The notes: generated from the sequence alone by a model not told the origin. A stretch of DNA of 64,000 nt from Franconibacter pulveris DSM 19144 (GCA_000621185.1 KK211222.1:367523-431522); one strand, 5' to 3'. Numbered from the stretch's first letter, positions 37,142 to 48,123 are shown. Translations and numbers: made by a program.

Positions 37142-38041
37142 ATGCGTAGAAAAATACCCAGTAGCGCTTCTCTGCAGGCTTTTGATGCCGCCGCAAGGCA
37201 CGGTAATTTTGCCCGGGCCGCAGAGGAGTTATCGTTAACGGAAGGGGCCATTAGCCGTCAGATTGCCCGTCTTGAAGCTTTGCTGAACTGTAAATTGTTT
37301 GACCGCGTGGGAAGCCGCGTAAAGCTTAATCCTGTCGGCGCGCGCTATGCACATCACGTGCGTGAAACGCTCGATCGGCTCGAAAGAGATACGCAGTACA
37401 TCATGGGAATGCCTGAAGGCAGTAAGAGTCTGGATATCGCTGTCCTGCCGACCTTTTCCAGCCGTTGGCTTATTCCCCGCCTGAACGGCTTTAACGCGTT
37501 GTTCCCGGACATAACGTTAAATATTGCGGCCAGAACGGATCCTTTCATTTTGCCCGGCAGTGGCTTTGACGCTGTCATTCATTTTGAACATCCCGCATGG
37601 GCAGGGATGCGTATGCAGTTTCTGTTTCAGGAAACGCTGGTGCCTGTTTGCCATCCGGCACTGTTAACAAAGAGTGACGTCAATCAACAGTTAAACGAAC
37701 TCCCGCGGATTCACCGCCGACAGAATCCTGATGCCTGGCATCGCTATGCCCGGGAAAGTGGAATAGCCCTCGATAACCCGGCTCAGGGGGTGAGGTACGA
37801 TCTTCATGAAATGGCAATCGCTGCCGTCATGGCCGGACAAGGCGTAGCATTGGTTCCACGTATGTATATTGAGAATGAACTGAGTAGCGGCATGCTTGTT
37901 TCACCCTGGCCTGCATCAGAGGGCCTGAGTAAAAAATTCTGTTTAGTAAAATCGAAGGAAACGGGAATAAATGAGGCTGCGCTGGAGAGTTTTGAGCACT
38001 GGTTGCTTGTCGAACTGAATACGCTCACCAGTACCGCTTAA
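37142..38041 (+). CDS. LysR-family regulator (GcvA-like)
   Basis: 299 residues with HTH NFARAAEELSLTEGAISRQI, then DRVGSRVKLNPVGARYAHHV and a GcvA-type effector domain ending in a FEHWL-like helix. Divergent from the tautomerase/MBL operon with 165 bp between starts, so that operon is its likely target. Sits between repeat copies D and E. Confidence 0.85.
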   Translation: MRRKIPSSASLQAFDAAARHGNFARAAEELSLTEGAISRQIARLEALLNCKLFDRVGSRVKLNPVGARYAHHVRETLDRLERDTQYIMGMPEGSKSLDIAVLPTFSSRWLIPRLNGFNALFPDITLNIAARTDPFILPGSGFDAVIHFEHPAWAGMRMQFLFQETLVPVCHPALLTKSDVNQQLNELPRIHRRQNPDAWHRYARESGIALDNPAQGVRYDLHEMAIAAVMAGQGVALVPRMYIENELSSGMLVSPWPASEGLSKKFCLVKSKETGINEAALESFEHWLLVELNTLTSTA

Positions 38042-38073
38042 TGCCGAGCGATGACGTTGCGTCCGTTCTTCGC

Positions 38074-38680
38074 TGTGAGTTCAACGGGTCGATGCAACGC
38101 TATCCTTAATCAAGGGGGACGTTGCCATGAAACGAAGAACGCGCATTGACTACGCGCCAGAACAGAAAGCGATTATCCGGGACAGATATAAGCAAGGTGA
38201 TTCCCTGCATGATATCGCCAGAATGTTCGACAGATATCATTCTTCTATCATGCCCACTATCCACCAGACTGGTGGATACCGTCCCCCCTGTCCGAAAGCG
38301 GCACAAAATCTGGGACAACAAGACCATAACGGTTATATCAGCGCTCATCAAACAAGCACGGGAATTGCCTGTTGAGCTTTATAAAACATTAACATGGGAT
38401 CGTGGCGCTGAAATGACCAGCCACACTCGATTTACGGTAGCGACAGACATTCAGATTTATTTCTGCGATCCTCAATCCCCCTGGCAACGTGGCTCTAATG
38501 AAAATACGAACAGATTGCTCGGGCAGTATTTTCCAAAAGGAACTGACTTATCGGTTCACAGCCAGCAAAGACTGAACAGTGTTGCCAGACAGCTCAACGA
38601 GAGGCCAGGAAAAACGCCAGACTAAGAATCACCCACAGAGCGGTTCAATAAGTGTGTTGCATCCATCGGTTGAACTCACA
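38074..38680 (+). mobile_element. Remnant of an IS30-family insertion sequence
   Basis: Terminal inverted repeats TGTGAGTTCAAC...GATGCAACG (left, from 38074) and the matching right end (TGTTGCATCCATCGG then GTTGAACTCACA, to 38680) resemble IS30 ends. GC at 38072-38073 and 38681-38682 is a 2-bp target duplication, the IS30 norm. The element is about 607 bp, half the usual length, because the middle of the transposase is deleted. Confidence 0.85.
38127..38625 (+). pseudogene. Degenerate IS30-family transposase
   Basis: The first ~50 codons from ATG 38127 encode the IS30 N-terminal HTH (RDRYKQGDSLHDIARMFDR). Then the coherent frame shifts and jumps to the C-terminal part of the catalytic domain: ELPVELYKTLTWDRGAEM, FCDPQSPWQRGSNENTNR, LLGQYFPKGTDLS. 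The second Asp and the Glu of the DDE triad are present, the first Asp and about 200 residues are missing. It cannot encode an active transposase. Confidence 0.85.
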
Positions 38681-38806
38681 GCCATAAGCGGACATTAGAG
38701 AAAATGCGATACGTTAATTTATGAAGATTAGTTTATGCTCAGCACTCACTGTTGTATGCAGCATCCCGCTCAGAATCCTGTCAATAACATGCATAGTTTC
38801 AGTAAC

Positions 38807-39819
38807 TTAATTCTGGCCCGCTTTGAGCCGGTTGCTTCGCATAGCACCCGGCGGATATCCATTGATACGTTTGAAAGCTCTGCTAAATGCTGCCTGTGAG
38901 GAATAGCCGAGACGTAAAGCTACCGTGTCGATTGAGATCTTATCGTGAATGATCCAGTGACCAGCGAGGCGCATTCGCACTTCCCTTGCATAGCGCTGGG
39001 GAGGTATCCCAATGATTGATGTAAAACGTTCAGCGAAAACAGAACGTGACATATGAGACTGGGCAGCAAGCTCAGCAACAGACCACTCCCGACTTGTATC
39101 GCGATGGAGAGTCAGAATCGCACGGGCAAGCCGCGGATCACGTAGTGCAGCGATAAGGCCAGCGGCATTCTCGCTGCCGTTTTCGATCCATCCACGCACA
39201 ATCATGGCAGCAGCCACTTCTGCAAGGCGTGCCAGAATGCCCGCGAAGCCAGCGCGTCCGGAACAGATCTCAAATTTCATGGCACCCAGAATGGGAACCA
39301 GCCCTGGATATATCTGTTCGTTTGCCTCAACCACTATGGCTTGCGGCATCAGTTTACCCAGGCCCTGCATTCCACCGAGATCGAACTCCATACAGCCATA
39401 AAAGAGAACTGTGCTGGGGGTTGGGTGTGTACTGGGGCAGGTATTGATTCCGCTGACGGCCTCGCCTAAAGGCGCAGAGCCTAGCGTATCGATATGCTGA
39501 ATTGCACAGCCGATATCCGATATAAGCTGATGCTCGTCCCCCTGGGGCATAAATACCATGCTTCCGGCTTTCAGCTCATGAATCGCACCTTCGTTTGTAC
39601 GAAGCAGAGCCGTTCCCACAGCAACGTAGTGAAAATAGGCATGGCCCGGTCTATTGCTAAAACTGACACCAAACTCAGAGCCAGTCTGTAACGGCGGTAC
39701 TGTACGCCACGCAGGCGCATTTCAAGCAGCAGTTCACTGATGAGTTCGGATGACAGAGCAAAATGTTTATTCACATCTATTTCCGGCGTTTCGGGTAAAT
39801 AATCAGGATGTGGCATCAT
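38807..39819 (-). pseudogene. AraC-family regulator with Cupin_6 domain, frameshifted
   Basis: Two overlapping frames together make one AraC regulator. The first (39819 downward) reads SELISELLLEMRLRGVQYRR; the second, about 39690 onward, continues LQTGSEFGVSFSNRPGHAYF, the next family block. A single missing base in the CGCCGTTACAG stretch near 39690 explains the break. The rest is intact: cupin, then WSVAELAAQSHMSRSVFAER and DTVALRLGYSSQAAFSRAF. A GTG at 39619 could give a truncated 270-residue product. Divergent from the MFS pump, its probable target. Could be a sequencing error. Confidence 0.75.
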
Positions 39820-39880
39820 AGATCGTCCGGCTTCTCAGCTCTAGACTTGGAACCTGAATTTTCCCTGAAAAGAGCGTGTT

Positions 39881-41083
39881 ATGAGAAATGAAGCAACCGA
39901 AGCGATATCCGCTAGTCTGAATAGTTCAGAACCCAAAGAATCCGCATGGATGGCTGTTATTTCACTGACCATGGGGGTGTTTGGGTTGCTGACTGCAGAA
40001 TATCTTCCTACCAGCCTGCTGACACCTATGGCCGCCGATCTTGGTGTGACCGAAGCCCTTGCAGGTCAGGCTGTGACGGTAACAGCAGTGGTGGCACTAT
40101 TTGCAGGTCTGATGGTTCCCCGCCTGACGCGTAATTATGATCGCCGAAATGTGTTGCTTGGTTTTACCGTGCTAATGATTGCTTCCAACCTGCTTGTGGC
40201 ACTTTCATCAAGCCTGTCAATCCTGCTGGTAATGCGTATTTTGCTGGGCATCGCGCTGGGAGGTTTCTGGAGTATGGCGGCCGCCGTAGCTATGCGGCTG
40301 GTCCCTGCAAAGAGCGTCCCGCGTGCTCTCTCCATTATTTTTAGCGGTATTGCCGTAGGCACCGTTGTTTCGATTCCTCTGGGAAGTTACTTAGGGGGGC
40401 TTTACGGCTGGCGCAGTGCTTTTATCGCTGCAACCGCAGTAGGCGTGCTGACACTGATTTTCCAGCTGTTTACGCTTCCTGGTATGGCTCCGCGCAGAAT
40501 AATGGTAACAGCGTCAGTCATGGATGTTCTTCGCCGCCCAGGTATTGCAATCGGAATGACAGGATGTGTTATTGCCCATACTGGTCAGTATGCGTTGTTT
40601 ACCTATATTCGTCCGGCTCTTGAAAATATTACGCATCTTGATATAGACCATTTGTCTTTAATATTGCTTGGATTCGGCGTGGCTAATTTTATCGGGACGC
40701 TGCTGGCCGGTTGGCTGATGGAAAGAAGCCTGCGTTTAACGCTTATAATGATGCCGGCACTTGTCGGTCTGGCAGCACTGGGCATGATTTTATTGCCACT
40801 TGAAGAAAACGGATTGATATTGTTCGTTGCGTTATGGGGGATGGCCTTTGGTGGCGTACCCGTGGCGTGGTCAAACTGGGTAGCACGTTCCGTTCCGGAT
40901 CAGGCCGAAACCGCAGGGGGTATGGTAGTGGCAGCTGTACAGTCTTCAATTGCTGCTGGAGCTGCGTTGGGAGGCTTACTCTTTAGTATCAGCGGCGTAA
41001 CGGGAGTTTTCATCACGGCTGGTTGCATAATGTTTCTTGCCACACTTGTTATTGGACTGAAAGTGAAGGTCGCGAGATCCTGA
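39881..41083 (+). CDS. MFS transporter, DHA1 family (NepI-like)
   Basis: 400 residues with about 12 TM helices. It resembles NepI, the purine-ribonucleoside exporter: LTAEYLPTSLLTPMAADLG, GQAVTVTAVVALFAG, LGGFWSMAAAVAMRLVP and a GMAFGGVPVAWSNWVARS block. An export role for nucleosides or drugs is plausible. The gene is divergent from the AraC pseudogene. Between repeats E and F. Confidence 0.82.
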   Translation: MRNEATEAISASLNSSEPKESAWMAVISLTMGVFGLLTAEYLPTSLLTPMAADLGVTEALAGQAVTVTAVVALFAGLMVPRLTRNYDRRNVLLGFTVLMIASNLLVALSSSLSILLVMRILLGIALGGFWSMAAAVAMRLVPAKSVPRALSIIFSGIAVGTVVSIPLGSYLGGLYGWRSAFIAATAVGVLTLIFQLFTLPGMAPRRIMVTASVMDVLRRPGIAIGMTGCVIAHTGQYALFTYIRPALENITHLDIDHLSLILLGFGVANFIGTLLAGWLMERSLRLTLIMMPALVGLAALGMILLPLEENGLILFVALWGMAFGGVPVAWSNWVARSVPDQAETAGGMVVAAVQSSIAAGAALGGLLFSISGVTGVFITAGCIMFLATLVIGLKVKVARS

Positions 41084-41182
41084 TTATTTCGAAAATGGCC
41101 CCGCTTTAAATAATGGCCAGCAGAATCCAATGGCTGGCCTGAATAGAAATATTCAAATTTCCTACGGCTTTGCGTTCAATTT

Positions 41183-41247
41183 AATGTCTGCAATTCGCTC
41201 ATAGCAGACCTTCACATTTGCCCGCTTCGTGCCAGGAGCGGCTATTG
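41183..41247. repeat. GTCCGC-type repeat, copy F (diverged, long form)
   Basis: AATGTCTGC, TTCGCTCATAGCAGACCTTC, then CCCGCTTCGTGCCAGGAGCGG. Last copy found; it marks the right end of the repeat-rich region, after the MFS gene. Confidence 0.75.
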
Positions 41248-41311
41248 CCAGGTGCGTACTGCATTGATTTTCCGGAAGCAGATCGTAATGGGAAGCAGGT
41301 CACAATAATTC

Positions 41312-41351
41312 AATGCCGCCGCTAAGGGCTAAGGGCTAAGGGCGGCATTTT
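41312..41351. terminator. Terminator-like hairpin with 7-bp repeats in the loop
   Basis: AATGCCGCC (41312-41320) and GGCGGCATT (41341-41349) form a 9-bp stem followed by Ts. The loop is three tandem copies of GCTAAGG. The remainder of 41084-41453 holds repeat F and no gene. Confidence 0.65.
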
Positions 41352-41453
41352 GTCCCCGCTGAGCACTATACTTAAAAGTCGCTTTCATTACGTTCCGCTT
41401 AGCCGAACACCTTATAGACTGTGCTCTCCGGGCTGGACATTAACAAAAAACTT

Positions 41454-41921
41454 TTATTCCGATTTTAACTGCGCCATCAGCTGTTTCAGTTCGGCGATTC
41501 GCGCCTGATTCATATTAATTTTGCACTGGGTTATTAAGGTTGGGTAGTCAGGAGCGTTGGAACTAATCTGCGAACTGGCTACCTGACAAAATAATACCTT
41601 ATGTTTTTCCCATGCTGCCTGATCGTTTCTAAGTGCATTTGCTGTATCTTTAACGATTTGTGAATCTCCGTCTTCATAATCAATATTAGGCAAAAGCCAG
41701 TCCTCCGATTGCACCCGCTTCAGCGCTGACTCAAGAGTATGTTGTACAGTCTGCTCTGTTTGCTGAAGCTGTTTTTCAAGGCATCGTATTCCTGTGGCAT
41801 TATCGCTCGCGCTCTTCGAACATACGGTTACCGCTTCCCCATAAATGACAGGCGTGGCAAAAGTGTAGCTGGTAGTTAGCAACAAACATGGCAGGAAAAA
41901 AGATAATTTATAAGCCATCAA
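41454..41921 (-). CDS. LprI/DUF1311-like secreted protein, possible immunity protein
   Basis: 155 residues with a signal peptide (cleavage near TFA-TPVIYG). Mature part has four Cys and the DUF1311/LprI pattern: VCSKSASDNATGIRCLEKQL, helix with QQTEQTVQHTLESAL, AWEKHKVLFCQVA, and TQCKINMNQARIAEL. LprI-like proteins can inhibit lysozyme in the periplasm. It overlaps the 3' end of the muramidase gene by 14 bp, the arrangement of an effector with its immunity gene; that role is inferred. Confidence 0.65.
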   Translation of the reverse strand: MMAYKLSFFLPCLLLTTSYTFATPVIYGEAVTVCSKSASDNATGIRCLEKQLQQTEQTVQHTLESALKRVQSEDWLLPNIDYEDGDSQIVKDTANALRNDQAAWEKHKVLFCQVASSQISSNAPDYPTLITQCKINMNQARIAELKQLMAQLKSE

Positions 41922-42837
41922 TATACTTTAACCTTTTTAAATTTCTTCCGTATGAGCTCATCTGTGCGCCATCTGTTTTCAGGTATGTACGCACTGCCTC
42001 CACATCATTAAGTAAAATCACCCGGCAAAACTCATCCGCTGACGTACAGCCTTGATATATGCTATCGATGTAGATATCTCTTAACTTGGGTCGCACAGTC
42101 TCCCAGCTTATGGTGGACTCCGACTTCGCTTTGCGTTTATTAAAAATCCTCTTTGCCCGTGCGATATAAATTTGGATGGCGATTTCAAACAACCTTATCT
42201 GCTGCTGATGTGTAATTTCGCCGAAAAGCGGACCATAAACCTTGATGAAATAAGCAGCGTTCCGTCCTTTAAGAAAAGCAGATTTGGAGGCCAGAATAGT
42301 TTTGTATTCCTCAACACCCGCGTGTCTCAGCGTTGCAAAAATTTCACCTGAGCTTCGACCTCCCATATCGTAGCCACGCCCCAATGTAACGCCTGATTCG
42401 GCAGAATTAGGCCAGTGTAAGATACGGGAGAACCAGGGATAGCGTTGCTGACGGAAAGGCTCTGTGGCTGTAATATAATCTACCCCTTCATTGTCAAAAG
42501 TGAACTGTGCTTCTCGCACTTGTAACGGTCCGGAAGTAGCTCAAGGGCGCCACATGGGTTGACTGGCATTTTTTAAAGCCTGAATAAACCATTGATCCGT
42601 AGGCTGTACTAAACCTGACGAAGACATTGTCAATAAACGCTGATACCAGATGATGGCTTCATTGGTTTCGTTGTTACATTGTCCATCAGCTTTCAGAGCT
42701 CGCCCTGTAGCGGCCTGGTAACCGGCCTCCATCATCATTACCTGCAGCGCTTTAACATCATCAGCATAATTCACGCCGCAAATGCCCACTGACGATTGCA
42801 AACGCAGCACCTGCGGTTCATGAAAATTCCTTCTCAT
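41908..42837 (-). pseudogene. Peptidoglycan-binding/pesticin-like muramidase, interrupted by a TGA
   Basis: One reading frame of about 309 codons with one in-frame TGA at 42541-42543. Codons 1-98 form a peptidoglycan-binding-like domain (DVKALQVMMMEAGYQA, NNETNEAIIWYQRLL). After the stop come seven codons, then a lysozyme-like domain with FDNEG and SGVTLGRGYDMGG; its Thr-x5-Asp spacing is like pesticin. Downstream reinitiation would need the GTG at 42519, with no ribosome site. The domain pair and the overlapping LprI-like gene suggest a secreted antibacterial effector, such as a type VI cargo; no vgrG or paar gene is in the window. Confidence 0.6.
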
Positions 42838-43154
42838 ACATCCCTTTACCTTTAATCAGTACTTAATGATTTCCGCTTTCAACATACTCCTGAAACCGCC
42901 CAAAACAAACTATCCTCCTTATTGTTCCCCTGTAACGCATTGGATAGATTGGCGGTCACTAATCGAAAACGTTTGACCAGCAACCAGTTCGGTAAACAGG
43001 AACACGAAACACTGATTGAATCACGGTTGCGAACGGAAACGCTACTTAATTGCCTAAGCTATAGTAACTGTCTGTTTCCACAGAATAACCACTAGTACAT
43101 GCTTTTCCCGGAGTGCTTTTGCCACAGGCTGCCAGCTTATGGCCCGTTCTTCAT

Positions 43155-43313
43155 TCAGGCGTCTTTCACCCCGATTTTCAGAGCGATGGTATACCGCGTG
43201 CTACCCGGCAGCCACAGCGCATGGTTATCAATTTCGGTGTCAGGAATACTGTCAGGGGCGCGAGTCTTCTAAGACTGGGCCTGCGGAAGGGGGACTGGCT
43301 CACGCTGTTTCAT
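43155..43313 (-). pseudogene. Possible decayed gene fragment
   Basis: A minus-strand frame of 53 codons from ATG 43313 with one in-frame TAG (43269-43271). After the stop it reads as a plausible C-terminus (DTEIDNHALWLPGSTRY, then TIALKIGVKDA and a stop). The family is not recognised. It lies upstream of, and on the same strand as, the broken muramidase gene, so it could be what is left of a carrier gene. Low certainty. Confidence 0.25.
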
Positions 43314-43365
43314 GGGGTGGTAGCGAATCACCACGCAATGTTAGATACAGGAAAGGGCGAAAACA

Positions 43366-43391
43366 AAAACCGCCCCGGGCGGGGCGGTTTT
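43366..43391. terminator. Terminator of azoR
   Basis: AAAACCGCCCC / GGGGCGGTTTT around GGGC: 11-bp perfect arms, T run in the azoR direction. Confidence 0.9.
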
Positions 43392-43406
43392 AAGCAGGGT
43401 TGCGGC

Positions 43407-44039
<633 letters not shown>

Positions 44040-44220
44040 TCAGGGCCGTTGCCCCCGTTGCTTATTCACAACTCTATTCACAAACCGATTGCAGTGATAG
44101 CGCAATATATCGAAGTCTATGTTCGAAATTATTGAACAAGGCGCACCTGAAAGCAGTGTGGTACTCTACGCTTAATGAATTCCTTTGATTTGACAGGCCG
44201 TGTACAGGCCGCATAACCCG

Positions 44221-47200
44221 ATGATGGAAAAACAAAATCTGACCCTTTCCGCGCTAACGTCTCGTCTGGAGTCGCTGATGCTGCGGGACAAATCACGCTT
44301 CTCGCGCCGTCTGCATGGGGCGAAGAAGGTTAAAAATCCTGAATCTCAGCAGGCGCTTTTCGCCGCGCTCGCCCAGGAGATAGACCAGGCGGCAGGGAAA
44401 GTCCTGCTGCGCGAAGCGGCGCGACCGGCCATTACTTACCCGGAAAACCTGCCGGTCAGCCAGAAGAAACAGGCGATCCTTGAGGCGGTACGCGACCACC
44501 AGGTGGTTATCGTCGCCGGTGAAACCGGCTCCGGTAAAACCACGCAGCTACCGAAAATCTGCATGGAGCTTGGCCGCGGCCTGAAAGGGTTGATTGGCCA
44601 CACCCAGCCGCGTCGTCTCGCCGCGCGCACGGTGGCGAACCGCATCGCCGAAGAGCTGCAAACCGAGCCGGGCGGCTGCGTTGGCTACAAGGTGCGTTTT
44701 AGCGACCATGTCAGCGACAACACCATGGTCAAGCTGATGACCGACGGCATCCTGCTGGCGGAAATTCAGCAGGACCGCCTGCTGATGCAGTACGACACCA
44801 TCATCATCGACGAAGCGCACGAGCGCAGCCTGAACATTGACTTCCTGCTCGGTTACCTGCGCGAGCTGCTGCCGCGTCGCCCGGATCTGAAAGTCATTAT
44901 TACCTCGGCGACCATCGACCCGGAGCGTTTCTCGCGCCACTTCAACAACGCGCCGATTATCGAAGTCTCCGGCCGCACGTATCCGGTTGAGGTGCGCTAT
45001 CGGCCGATTGTCGAAGAGGCGGATGATACCGAACGCGACCAGTTGCAGGCCATTTTCGACGCCGTGGAAGAGCTGGGGCAGGAAGGGCCGGGGGATATTC
45101 TCATCTTTATGAGCGGCGAGCGCGAAATTCGCGACACCGCCGACGGCCTGACGAAGCTCAACCTGCCGCATACCGAGGTGCTGCCGCTCTATGCCCGCCT
45201 GTCTAACAGCGAGCAGAACCGCGTGTTCCAGCCGCATACCGGGCGGCGCATCGTGCTGGCGACCAACGTGGCGGAAACGTCGCTGACCGTGCCTGGGATC
45301 AAATATGTCATTGACCCGGGTACGGCGCGCATCAGCCGCTACAGCTACCGCACCAAAGTGCAGCGCCTGCCGATTGAGCCGGTTTCTCAGGCTTCCGCCA
45401 ACCAGCGTAAAGGGCGCTGCGGACGCGTTTCGGAAGGCATTTGCATCCGGCTTTATTCGGAAGATGATTTCCTCTCGCGCCCGGAATTTACCGATCCGGA
45501 AATTCTGCGCACCAACCTGGCTTCCGTCATTCTGCAAATGACCGCGCTGGGCCTTGGCGATATCGCCGCGTTTCCGTTCGTCGAAGCGCCGGATAAGCGC
45601 AACATCCAGGACGGCGTGCGCCTGCTGGAAGAGCTGGGCGCGATCACGACCGATGAACAGGCTTCGGTTTATAAGCTCACCCCGCTTGGCCGTCAGCTTT
45701 CCCAGTTGCCGGTAGACCCGCGCCTGGCGCGCATGGTGCTGGAGGCGCAAAAACATGGCTGCGTGCGCGAGGCGATGATTATCACCTCGGCGCTCTCCAT
45801 TCAGGACCCGCGCGAACGCCCGATGGACAAGCAGCAGGCCTCTGATGAGAAGCACCGCCGCTTCCACGACAAAGAGTCCGACTTCCTGGCGTTTGTGAAC
45901 CTGTGGAACTACCTTGGCGAGCAGCAAAAAGCGCTCTCCTCGAACCAGTTCCGCCGCCTGTGCCGCACCGATTATTTGAACTACCTGCGCGTGCGCGAAT
46001 GGCAGGACATCTATACCCAACTGCGCCAGGTGGTAAAAGAGCTTGGCATTCCGGTTAACAGCGAGCCGGCAGATTACCGCGCCGTACACACCGCGCTGCT
46101 CACCGGTTTGCTTTCGCATATCGGCATGAAAGACGCCGACAAGCAGGAATACACCGGCGCGCGCAATGCCCGCTTTGCCATCTTCCCAGGGTCCGGCCTG
46201 TTTAAAAAGCCGCCCAAATGGACGATGGTCGCGGAGCTGGTGGAAACCAGCCGCCTGTGGGGGCGCATCGCCGCGCGCATCGAGCCGGAATGGATAGAGC
46301 CGGTGGCGGGGCATTTGATTAAGCGCTCGTATAGCGAGCCGCACTGGGAGCGGGCGCAGGGCGCGGTGATGGCGAGCGAGAAAGTGACGCTCTACGGCCT
46401 GCCGATCGTGGCGGCGCGTAAAGTTAACTACAGCCAGATAGATCCGGCGCTCAGCCGCGAGCTGTTTATTCGCCATGCGCTGGTGGAAGGCGACTGGCAG
46501 ACCCGTCACGCTTTCTTTCGCGAGAACCAGAAGCTGCGCGCGGAAGTGGAAGAGCTGGAGCATAAATCCCGCCGCCGTGACATTCTTGTCGATGACGACA
46601 CGCTGTTTGAGTTTTACGACCAGCGCATCAGCCATGAGGCGATTTCCGCCCGCCACTTCGACAGCTGGTGGAAAAAGGCGAGCCGTGAAACGCCGGATCT
46701 GCTCAACTTTGAAAAGAGCATGCTCATCAAGGAAGGGGCAGAGCAAGTCAGCAAGCTCGACTACCCTAACTTCTGGCATCAGGGCAACCTGAAGCTGCGC
46801 CTGACCTATCAGTTTGAGCCGGGCGCCGACGCCGACGGCGTAACGGTACATATTCCACTGCCGTTGTTAAACCAGGTGGAAGAGGCGGGCTTTGAGTGGC
46901 AGGTGCCGGGCATGCGCCGCGAGCTGGTGGTTGCGCTGATTAAGTCGCTGCCGAAGCCGGTGCGGCGTAATTTCGTTCCCGCGCCGAACTACGCCGAGGC
47001 GTTTTTAGGCCGCGCCACGCCGCTTGAGCTGCCGCTGCTGGAGAGCCTTGAGCGGGAGTTCCGCCGCATGACCGGCGTGACCATCGACCGTGAAGACTGG
47101 CAGTGGGATCAGGTGCCCGATCACCTGAAAATGACCTTCCGGGTGGTGGATGAAAATAACAAGAAGCTGCGGGAAGGGCGCTCGCTTGAAGCGCTAAAAA

Positions 47201-48123
47201 CCGGGCTGAAAGAGAAAGTGCAGGAGACGCTCTCCGCCGTGGCGGATGACGGCATCGAGCAGAGCAACCTGCATATCTGGAGCTTCGGCCAGTTGCCGGA
47301 AAGCTACGAGCAAAAACGCGGCAACTACCGCGTCAAGGCGTGGCCGGCGCTGGTGGATGAGCGCGACAGCGTGGCGATTAAGCTTTTTGATAACCCGCTC
47401 GAGCAGCAAACCAACATGTGGCGCGGCCTGCGCCGCCTGCTGCTGCTGAACATTCCATCGCCTATCAAATACCTGCACGAGAAGCTGCCGAACAAGGCGA
47501 AGCTTGGGCTTTACTTCAACCCTTACGGCAAAGTGCTTGATCTTATCGACGACTGCATCTCCTGCGGCGTGGATAAGCTGATTGCCGAAAACGGCGGGCC
47601 GGTGTGGACGGAAGAAGGCTTCGCGGCGCTGCACAATAAAGTGCGCGCAGAGCTTAACGACACGGTAGTTGACATCGCAAAGCAGGTAGAGCAGATCCTC
47701 ACCACCGTGTTTAACATCAACAAGCGGTTGAAAGGGCGCGTGGATATGACGATGGCGCTGGGGCTGTCCGACATCAAAGCGCAAATGAGCGGGCTGGTTT
47801 ATCGCGGTTTTGTCACCGGCAACGGTTATAACCGTCTGGGCGACACCCTGCGTTATTTGCAGGCGATTGAACGGCGTCTTGAGAAGATGGCTGTCGACCC
47901 GCACCGCGATCGCGCGCAGATGCTGAAAGTGGACGCCGTACAGCAGGCCTGGCAACAGTGGCTTAACAAGCTGCCGCCAGCGCGGCGCGAGGATGAGGAT
48001 GTCAAGGCGATCCGCTGGATGATAGAAGAGCTTCGCGTGAGCTACTTCGCCCAGCAGCTCGGCACTCCGTATCCGGTTTCCGACAAGCGCGTATTGCAGG
48101 CGATGGAGCAGATAAGCGGCTAG
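44221..48123 (+). CDS. hrpA: ATP-dependent RNA helicase HrpA
   Basis: A 1300-residue DEAH-box helicase involved in mRNA processing and in rescue of stalled, collided ribosomes in E. coli. GETGSGKT is at 100-107 and DEAH at 197-200, with [26 protein letters not shown] and QRKGRCGRV following; then winged-helix/ratchet, OB fold and the long DUF3418 C-terminal region. The ATG at 44221 gives exactly the E. coli length; an upstream GTG at 44200 is less likely. No strong ribosome site is visible. Confidence 0.97.
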   Translation: MMEKQNLTLSALTSRLESLMLRDKSRFSRRLHGAKKVKNPESQQALFAALAQEIDQAAGKVLLREAARPAITYPENLPVSQKKQAILEAVRDHQVVIVAGETGSGKTTQLPKICMELGRGLKGLIGHTQPRRLAARTVANRIAEELQTEPGGCVGYKVRFSDHVSDNTMVKLMTDGILLAEIQQDRLLMQYDTIIIDEAHERSLNIDFLLGYLRELLPRRPDLKVIITSATIDPERFSRHFNNAPIIEVSGRTYPVEVRYRPIVEEADDTERDQLQAIFDAVEELGQEGPGDILIFMSGEREIRDTADGLTKLNLPHTEVLPLYARLSNSEQNRVFQPHTGRRIVLATNVAETSLTVPGIKYVIDPGTARISRYSYRTKVQRLPIEPVSQASANQRKGRCGRVSEGICIRLYSEDDFLSRPEFTDPEILRTNLASVILQMTALGLGDIAAFPFVEAPDKRNIQDGVRLLEELGAITTDEQASVYKLTPLGRQLSQLPVDPRLARMVLEAQKHGCVREAMIITSALSIQDPRERPMDKQQASDEKHRRFHDKESDFLAFVNLWNYLGEQQKALSSNQFRRLCRTDYLNYLRVREWQDIYTQLRQVVKELGIPVNSEPADYRAVHTALLTGLLSHIGMKDADKQEYTGARNARFAIFPGSGLFKKPPKWTMVAELVETSRLWGRIAARIEPEWIEPVAGHLIKRSYSEPHWERAQGAVMASEKVTLYGLPIVAARKVNYSQIDPALSRELFIRHALVEGDWQTRHAFFRENQKLRAEVEELEHKSRRRDILVDDDTLFEFYDQRISHEAISARHFDSWWKKASRETPDLLNFEKSMLIKEGAEQVSKLDYPNFWHQGNLKLRLTYQFEPGADADGVTVHIPLPLLNQVEEAGFEWQVPGMRRELVVALIKSLPKPVRRNFVPAPNYAEAFLGRATPLELPLLESLEREFRRMTGVTIDREDWQWDQVPDHLKMTFRVVDENNKKLREGRSLEALKTGLKEKVQETLSAVADDGIEQSNLHIWSFGQLPESYEQKRGNYRVKAWPALVDERDSVAIKLFDNPLEQQTNMWRGLRRLLLLNIPSPIKYLHEKLPNKAKLGLYFNPYGKVLDLIDDCISCGVDKLIAENGGPVWTEEGFAALHNKVRAELNDTVVDIAKQVEQILTTVFNINKRLKGRVDMTMALGLSDIKAQMSGLVYRGFVTGNGYNRLGDTLRYLQAIERRLEKMAVDPHRDRAQMLKVDAVQQAWQQWLNKLPPARREDEDVKAIRWMIEELRVSYFAQQLGTPYPVSDKRVLQAMEQISG

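Larger units (their letters stand above)
38056..38698. repeat. GTCCGC palindromic repeat, copy E, split by an IS30 remnant
   Basis: Left half GCGTCCGTTCTTCGC ends at 38073 and right half GCCATAAGCGGACATTA begins at 38681. Removing the IS and one GC restores a palindrome unit aligned base for base with copies A and D. The GC duplicated at the joints lies at the centre of the dyad. Confidence 0.8.
42838..43406. other. 569-bp region without intact gene
   Basis: 42838-43110 is AT-rich and would hold the promoter of the muramidase gene. No complete gene is visible. A short decayed reading frame (43155-43313) and the azoR terminator (43366-43391) are listed separately. Confidence 0.5.

Noticed and set aside
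44548-46851. 767-codon open frame antisense to hrpA
   Set aside because: Lies wholly within a clearly conserved helicase gene; the composition (Arg/His/Ala/Leu-rich) is the usual antisense shadow of GC-rich coding sequence.
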